The position numbers and the translations under genes were made by a program. This document shows positions 7,120 to 10,398 of a stretch of DNA of 10,398 bases, piece by piece (within the stretch, counting starts at the first letter, position 1; each line of letters starts with the position of its first letter). The notes below the pieces were generated by a model, which saw only the letters and a list, made by a program, of their open reading frames with translations, was not told the DNA's origin and did not search any database. The stretch is from contig CAHJXG010000392.1 in assembly GCA_903644035.1 (NCBI GenBank), forward strand, positions 1 to 10,398. The letters run 5' to 3'. This DNA comes from Rhodospirillales bacterium. Its GTDB lineage: Bacteria > Pseudomonadota > Alphaproteobacteria > Acetobacterales > Acetobacteraceae.

Positions 7120-8913
7120 CTACGCTTCCAGCTCTTCCCGCATCAACTCCAATGCGAGCCAACGCTCCTCGCAGGCGGCAAGGCTGGCCTGCGCGCGGGC
7201 CAGCGCGTCGGTGGCGGCGCGGAAGGCGGCGGGGTCGCGGCGATACAGGTCGGGGTCGGCGAGCCGTTGCTGCAGGCGCGCGACCTCGGCTTCCGCCGCG
7301 GCGATCTGCTTGGGCAGCGTCTCCAGCGCGTGCTTGTCCTTGAACGTCATCTTCCGGCTGCTGGACGCGCGGGACAGCGACTTCGGGCCGCTGCTCCGGG
7401 CACGCTCAGGCGCCGGGGCGTCCGGCTGGCCGCGCTGCGCCAGCATGTCGCTGTAGCCGCCGGCATATTCGACCCACCGCCCGGCGCCCTCCGCGGCCAG
7501 GGTGCTCGTGACCACCCGGTCGAGGAAGTCGCGGTCATGGCTGACCAGCAGCACGGTGCCGGGATACTCCGACAGCATCTCCTGCAGCAGGTCGAGCGTC
7601 TCCAGGTCAAGGTCGTTGGTCGGCTCGTCCAGCACCAGCAGGTTGGAGGGCCGGGCCATGGCGCAGGCGAGCATCAGCCGCCCGCGCTCGCCGCCCGACA
7701 GCACGCCGACCGGGGTGCGCGCCTGCTCCGGCTTGAACAGGAAGTCTTTCATGTAGCCGATCACGTGGCGGCGCTCTCCCGCCACGACCACGGTGTCGCC
7801 GCCGCCGGCCGTCAGCGTGTCCGACAGGGTGGCGTTCGGATCGAGGCTGGCGCGCTGCTGGTCCAGCGTCACCTCGGCGAGGTTGGTGCCGAGCTTCACC
7901 TCGCCGCTGTCCGGCGCCTCCACCCCGGTCAGCAGCTTGAGCAGCGTCGTCTTGCCGGAGCCGTTGGGGCCGACGATGCCCAGCCGGTCGCCGCGCAGCA
8001 CCCGGAGCGTCAGGTCGCGGATCACCGGGGTGCCGTCGAACGCCTTGCCGACGTGCTCGGCGACCGAGACCAGCTTGCCCGAAAGATCGGCCTCGGTCGC
8101 GACCAGGCGCAGCGCCGTCGCCCCGCCGCCTATTTCCCGCCGCTTCTGCCTGAGCGCACCCAGCTCGCCCAAGCGGCGCACGTTGCGCTTGCGCCGGGCG
8201 GTGACGCCGTAGCGCAGCCAGTCCTCCTCGCGCGCGATCTGCCGGCCGAGCTTGTGCTGGTCGCGCTCGGTCTGCTCCTCCACCTCGTCGCGCCAGGCCT
8301 CGAAGTGGGCGAAGCCGCGGTCGATGCGCCGGGTGATGCCGCCGTCGAGCCAGACAATGCTCCGGGACAGCTTCTCCAACATGCGCCGGTCGTGGCTGAT
8401 CAGCACCAGCCCGGCGCGCAGGCTGGCCAGCTCCTGCTCCAGCCACTCGATGGCCGGCAGGTCCAGATGGTTGGTCGGCTCGTCGAGCAGCAGCAGGTCA
8501 GGCGAGGGCGCCAGCGTGCGGGCGAGGGCGCAGCGCCGCTTCTCGCCGCCTGAAAGGTGCGTGGGGTCCTCCTCGCCGGTCATGCCGAGCTGGTCCAGCA
8601 GGGTGCGCGCCCGGTAGCGGTCGTCGCCCGGTCCCATGCCGGCCTCCACGTAGTCGAGCGTCGTGTCGAAACCCGACAGGTCCGGCTCCTGCGGCAGGTA
8701 GCGCACGGTGGTGCCGGGCTGCAGGAAGCGCGTGCCGGCATCCGCTTGCAGCAGCCCCGCCGCGACCTTGAGCAAGGTCGATTTGCCAGATCCGTTGCGC
8801 CCGACCAGGCAGATGCGCTCGCCCGCGCCCACGCCGAGTTCAGCGCCGTCCAGCAGCGGCGCGGTGCCGAGCGACAGGCGGATGTTCTGGAGCAGCAGCA
8901 ACGGAGGGGTCAT
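7120..8913 (-). CDS. uup: ABC-F family ATPase, Uup-like
   Basis: The product has 597 residues with two ABC ATPase domains and no membrane segment, the ABC-F layout. Domain 1 has Walker A GRNGSGKST (38-46), signature LSGGE (120-124) and Walker B LLLLDEPTNHLDL (140-152). A charged linker (about 205-265) lies where the P-site tRNA interaction motif sits in this family. Domain 2 has GPNGSGKTT (315-323), LSGGE (405-409) and LLVLDEPTNDLDL (425-437), followed by VSHDRDFLDRV (457-467). A basic, Ser-rich hinge and a Lys/Glu/Ala-rich coiled coil (about 525-595) at the C-terminus point to the Uup branch rather than EttA. Such proteins act on the ribosome, and Uup also affects transposon precise excision and DNA structures. 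ATG 8913 is chosen because the following residues match the family start; upstream extension to 8967 is possible. No clear ribosome binding site is seen. It diverges from the binding-protein gene and precedes the small lipoprotein by 10 bases. Confidence 0.92.
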   Translation of the reverse strand: MTPPLLLLQNIRLSLGTAPLLDGAELGVGAGERICLVGRNGSGKSTLLKVAAGLLQADAGTRFLQPGTTVRYLPQEPDLSGFDTTLDYVEAGMGPGDDRYRARTLLDQLGMTGEEDPTHLSGGEKRRCALARTLAPSPDLLLLDEPTNHLDLPAIEWLEQELASLRAGLVLISHDRRMLEKLSRSIVWLDGGITRRIDRGFAHFEAWRDEVEEQTERDQHKLGRQIAREEDWLRYGVTARRKRNVRRLGELGALRQKRREIGGGATALRLVATEADLSGKLVSVAEHVGKAFDGTPVIRDLTLRVLRGDRLGIVGPNGSGKTTLLKLLTGVEAPDSGEVKLGTNLAEVTLDQQRASLDPNATLSDTLTAGGGDTVVVAGERRHVIGYMKDFLFKPEQARTPVGVLSGGERGRLMLACAMARPSNLLVLDEPTNDLDLETLDLLQEMLSEYPGTVLLVSHDRDFLDRVVTSTLAAEGAGRWVEYAGGYSDMLAQRGQPDAPAPERARSSGPKSLSRASSSRKMTFKDKHALETLPKQIAAAEAEVARLQQRLADPDLYRRDPAAFRAATDALARAQASLAACEERWLALELMREELEA

Positions 8914-8919
8914 ATCCAG

Positions 8920-8948
8920 GGTATGGGCGGCCCCTGCTTCCTGTGCAA
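8920..8948 (-). promoter_or_regulatory. Weak candidate promoter for the ABC-F gene
   Basis: On the minus strand, TTGCAC (8948-8943) and CATACC (8925-8920) are 17 bases apart, six bases before ATG 8913. The -35 is good; the -10 matches only three of six consensus positions. If real, the mRNA would have almost no leader, which would fit the missing ribosome binding site. Confidence 0.2.
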
Positions 8949-8981
8949 CCCGGCCGCGGTATGGCATGGGTGGCCCCCGCC

Positions 8982-8988
8982 AGGAAGG
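8982..8988 (+). promoter_or_regulatory. Ribosome binding site of the substrate-binding protein gene
   Basis: AGGAAGG with a seven-base spacer to ATG 8996 supports this start. It rules out a longer in-frame reading that begins within the divergent ABC-F gene and has no secretion signal at its head. Confidence 0.75.
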
Positions 8989-8995
8989 AACCCGG

Positions 8996-10015
8996 ATGCG
9001 CGCCTCAACCCTGCTCTGCTTCGCAGCAAGCCTGCTGTGGACCGTGGCGCCGGCCCGGGCAGCGGACGTGCTGCGCATCGGCCTGCTGCACACGCTGTCG
9101 CCGGCGCCGCTGTATATCGCCATGGAGCGCGGCTATTTCCGGGACGAGGGGCTGGATGCCAGCTTCCGCTTCTTCGAGGCGGCACAGCCCATCGCCGCCG
9201 CCGCAGTGTCGGGCGACATCGACGTGGGGATCACCGCGCTGACCGGCGGCTTCTTCAGCCTGGCCGGGCGCGGCACGCTGAAGGTGATCGGCGGCGCCTT
9301 GCACGAGCAGGCGGGCTATGAGGGGACGGCGATCCTCGCCTCGCGCAAGGCGTATGACGCCGGGCTGACCTCGGTGGCGCAGCTGTCCGGGCACAGCTTC
9401 GGCATCACGCAGTTCGGCTCGTCGTTCCACTACATGGTCGGACGGATCGCGGAGCGGGAGGGCTTCGCGCTCAAGAGCCTGACGCTGCGGCCGCTGCAGC
9501 AGATCGGCAACATGGTGGCGGCGGTGCGGACCGGGCAGGTGGACGCGACGATGGCCATCGCCTCCATGGCCCGGCCGTTGGAGGCGGCGGGGGAGGCGCG
9601 CATCATCGGCTGGGCCGGCGACCTCGTGCCCTACCAGATCACCGCCGTGTTCGCGCCGAGCCGGATGCTGGACGCGCGGCCCGACACGCTGCACCGCTTC
9701 GCCCGGGCCTACCGGCGCGGGGTCGCCGACTACCGCGACGCCTTCCTGCGCCTGGACGCGGCGGGCCAGCCGGTGCGGGACGCCAAGAGCGCGGCGCTGA
9801 TCCCGCTGATCCAGACATACGTCTATGCCGGCGATCCCGACGGGCCGCGCAAGATCGAGCAGGGCGTCGGCTACTACGACGAGGACGCGCGGCTCGACGT
9901 GCAGGACGTGGCGGCGCAGCTCCGCTGGTTCACCGGGCAGGGCCTGGTGAAGGGCCAGATCGAGCCGTCCGACGTGATCGACACGCGATTCATCGGCGCG
10001 CTCCTTCCGCCATGA
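8996..10015 (+). CDS. ABC transporter substrate-binding protein, SsuA/NMT1-like
   Basis: The product has 339 residues. An N-terminal Sec signal peptide (MRAS, hydrophobic LLCFAASLLWTV, then APARA) is probably cut after residue 22, giving a mature protein starting ADVLRIGLL. The fold follows the nitrate/sulfonate/taurine/thiamine-precursor binding class: LYIAMERGYFRDEGLD (39-54), a VSGDIDVGITAL stretch (71-82), TSVAQLSGHSFGI near 125-137, VAAVRTGQVDATM (172-184), and a late YYDEDARLDVQDVAAQLRWF stretch (295-314). It would capture a small solute in the periplasm for import. Its TGA overlaps the next gene's start as ATGA, so the two form one operon, and a permease gene is expected beyond the edge. 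The ligand cannot be read from sequence: sulfonates, aromatic acids, pyrimidine precursors and others all use this class. Confidence 0.9.
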   Translation: MRASTLLCFAASLLWTVAPARAADVLRIGLLHTLSPAPLYIAMERGYFRDEGLDASFRFFEAAQPIAAAAVSGDIDVGITALTGGFFSLAGRGTLKVIGGALHEQAGYEGTAILASRKAYDAGLTSVAQLSGHSFGITQFGSSFHYMVGRIAEREGFALKSLTLRPLQQIGNMVAAVRTGQVDATMAIASMARPLEAAGEARIIGWAGDLVPYQITAVFAPSRMLDARPDTLHRFARAYRRGVADYRDAFLRLDAAGQPVRDAKSAALIPLIQTYVYAGDPDGPRKIEQGVGYYDEDARLDVQDVAAQLRWFTGQGLVKGQIEPSDVIDTRFIGALLPP

Positions 10016-10398
10016 CCGGCTCCAACGTCCGGCTGTCGATCTGCGGCGTCGGCCATCGCTACGACGCCCTGCCGGTGCTGGACGGGATCGACCTCGTGGC
10101 CGAGGCCGGCCGGGTACTGGTGCTGATCGGGCCGTCGGGCTGCGGCAAGAGCACGCTGCTGGGCATCGTCGGCGGCCTGATCGCCCCCACTGCCGGCACC
10201 GTGCGCATGGAGGGGCATGTGGCCGCGGACTGCCTGAACCCGCTGACCCCCGTGTTCCAGGATTTCGCGCTGCTGCCCTGGCGCAGCGTGGCCGGCAACG
10301 TCTCGCTGGTGCTGGAAGGGCGGCTGCCGCGCCGCGAGCGGGCGGCGCGGGTGGCGGAGGTGCTGGCGCTCACGGGCCTCGCCGAGTTCGCCGGCGCC
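10012..10398 (+). CDS. ABC transporter ATP-binding protein, SsuB/TauB/NrtD-like (N-terminal 129 residues, runs off right edge)
   Basis: ATG at 10012 overlaps the preceding stop (ATGA), implying translational coupling. The visible part contains GVGHRYDALPVLDGIDL (12-28), the Walker A loop IGPSGCGKSTLL (39-50), and the Q-loop region VFQDFALLPWRSVAGNV (81-97), whose LLPWRSV wording is typical of nitrate/sulfonate/taurine importer ATPases. Signature motif and Walker B lie beyond the window. It would be the cytoplasmic motor energising uptake of the ligand bound by the neighbouring periplasmic protein. No frame defect is visible. Confidence 0.92.
   Translation, partial: MTGSNVRLSICGVGHRYDALPVLDGIDLVAEAGRVLVLIGPSGCGKSTLLGIVGGLIAPTAGTVRMEGHVAADCLNPLTPVFQDFALLPWRSVAGNVSLVLEGRLPRRERAARVAEVLALTGLAEFAGA

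Noticed and set aside
6958..8553. Plus-strand open frame of 531 codons antisense to the ABC-F gene
   Set aside because: Low-complexity Arg/Gln/Ala/Leu composition without motifs. It lies opposite a complete ABC-F protein.

Overview
The window is GC-rich (about 70 % by eye) and densely coded, and looks like ordinary chromosome of an alphaproteobacterium. Gene content and protein style suggest Acetobacteraceae or another Rhodospirillales relative, but this is an inference from protein resemblance; there is no rRNA or other marker gene here. I see no tRNA, rRNA, CRISPR array, insertion sequence, phage gene or long repeat, and no base-composition break that would suggest an island. No gap between called genes exceeds about 130 bases.

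Left part, 1-2271, is read on the minus strand. A degenerate-looking family 2 glycosyltransferase with C-terminal membrane helices (1060-2271) is followed by a small DUF3429-type membrane protein (539-1021). Next comes the start of a histone-deacetylase-superfamily enzyme, most like acetylpolyamine amidohydrolases, which runs off the left edge (1-450).

Middle: a CNNM/CorC-type membrane protein (2399-3697) is read on the plus strand, diverging from the glycosyltransferase. It meets head-on, with no spacer, a 55-residue hydrophobic Gly/Tyr-rich peptide gene on the minus strand (3698-3865).

From 3956 to 8913 four minus-strand genes lie close together. In transcription order they are an Uup-like ABC-F ATPase, a 52-residue lipoprotein 10 bases behind it, an RraA/HMG-aldolase-family protein, and malate synthase G. 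The last two are 64 bases apart and may serve one carbon-acid pathway (glyoxylate/2-oxo acids), but the RraA-like substrate cannot be read from sequence.

Right part: diverging from the ABC-F gene, a plus-strand uptake operon begins with an SsuA/NMT1-type periplasmic binding protein (8996-10015). Its stop overlaps the start (ATGA) of a nitrate/sulfonate/taurine-type ABC ATPase that runs off the right edge (10012-10398). A permease gene would be expected next.

Nothing here amounts to a clear new defence or mobile system. The items most worth a second look are the degenerate glycosyltransferase, the two very small membrane or lipoprotein genes, and the rraA-glcB pairing.
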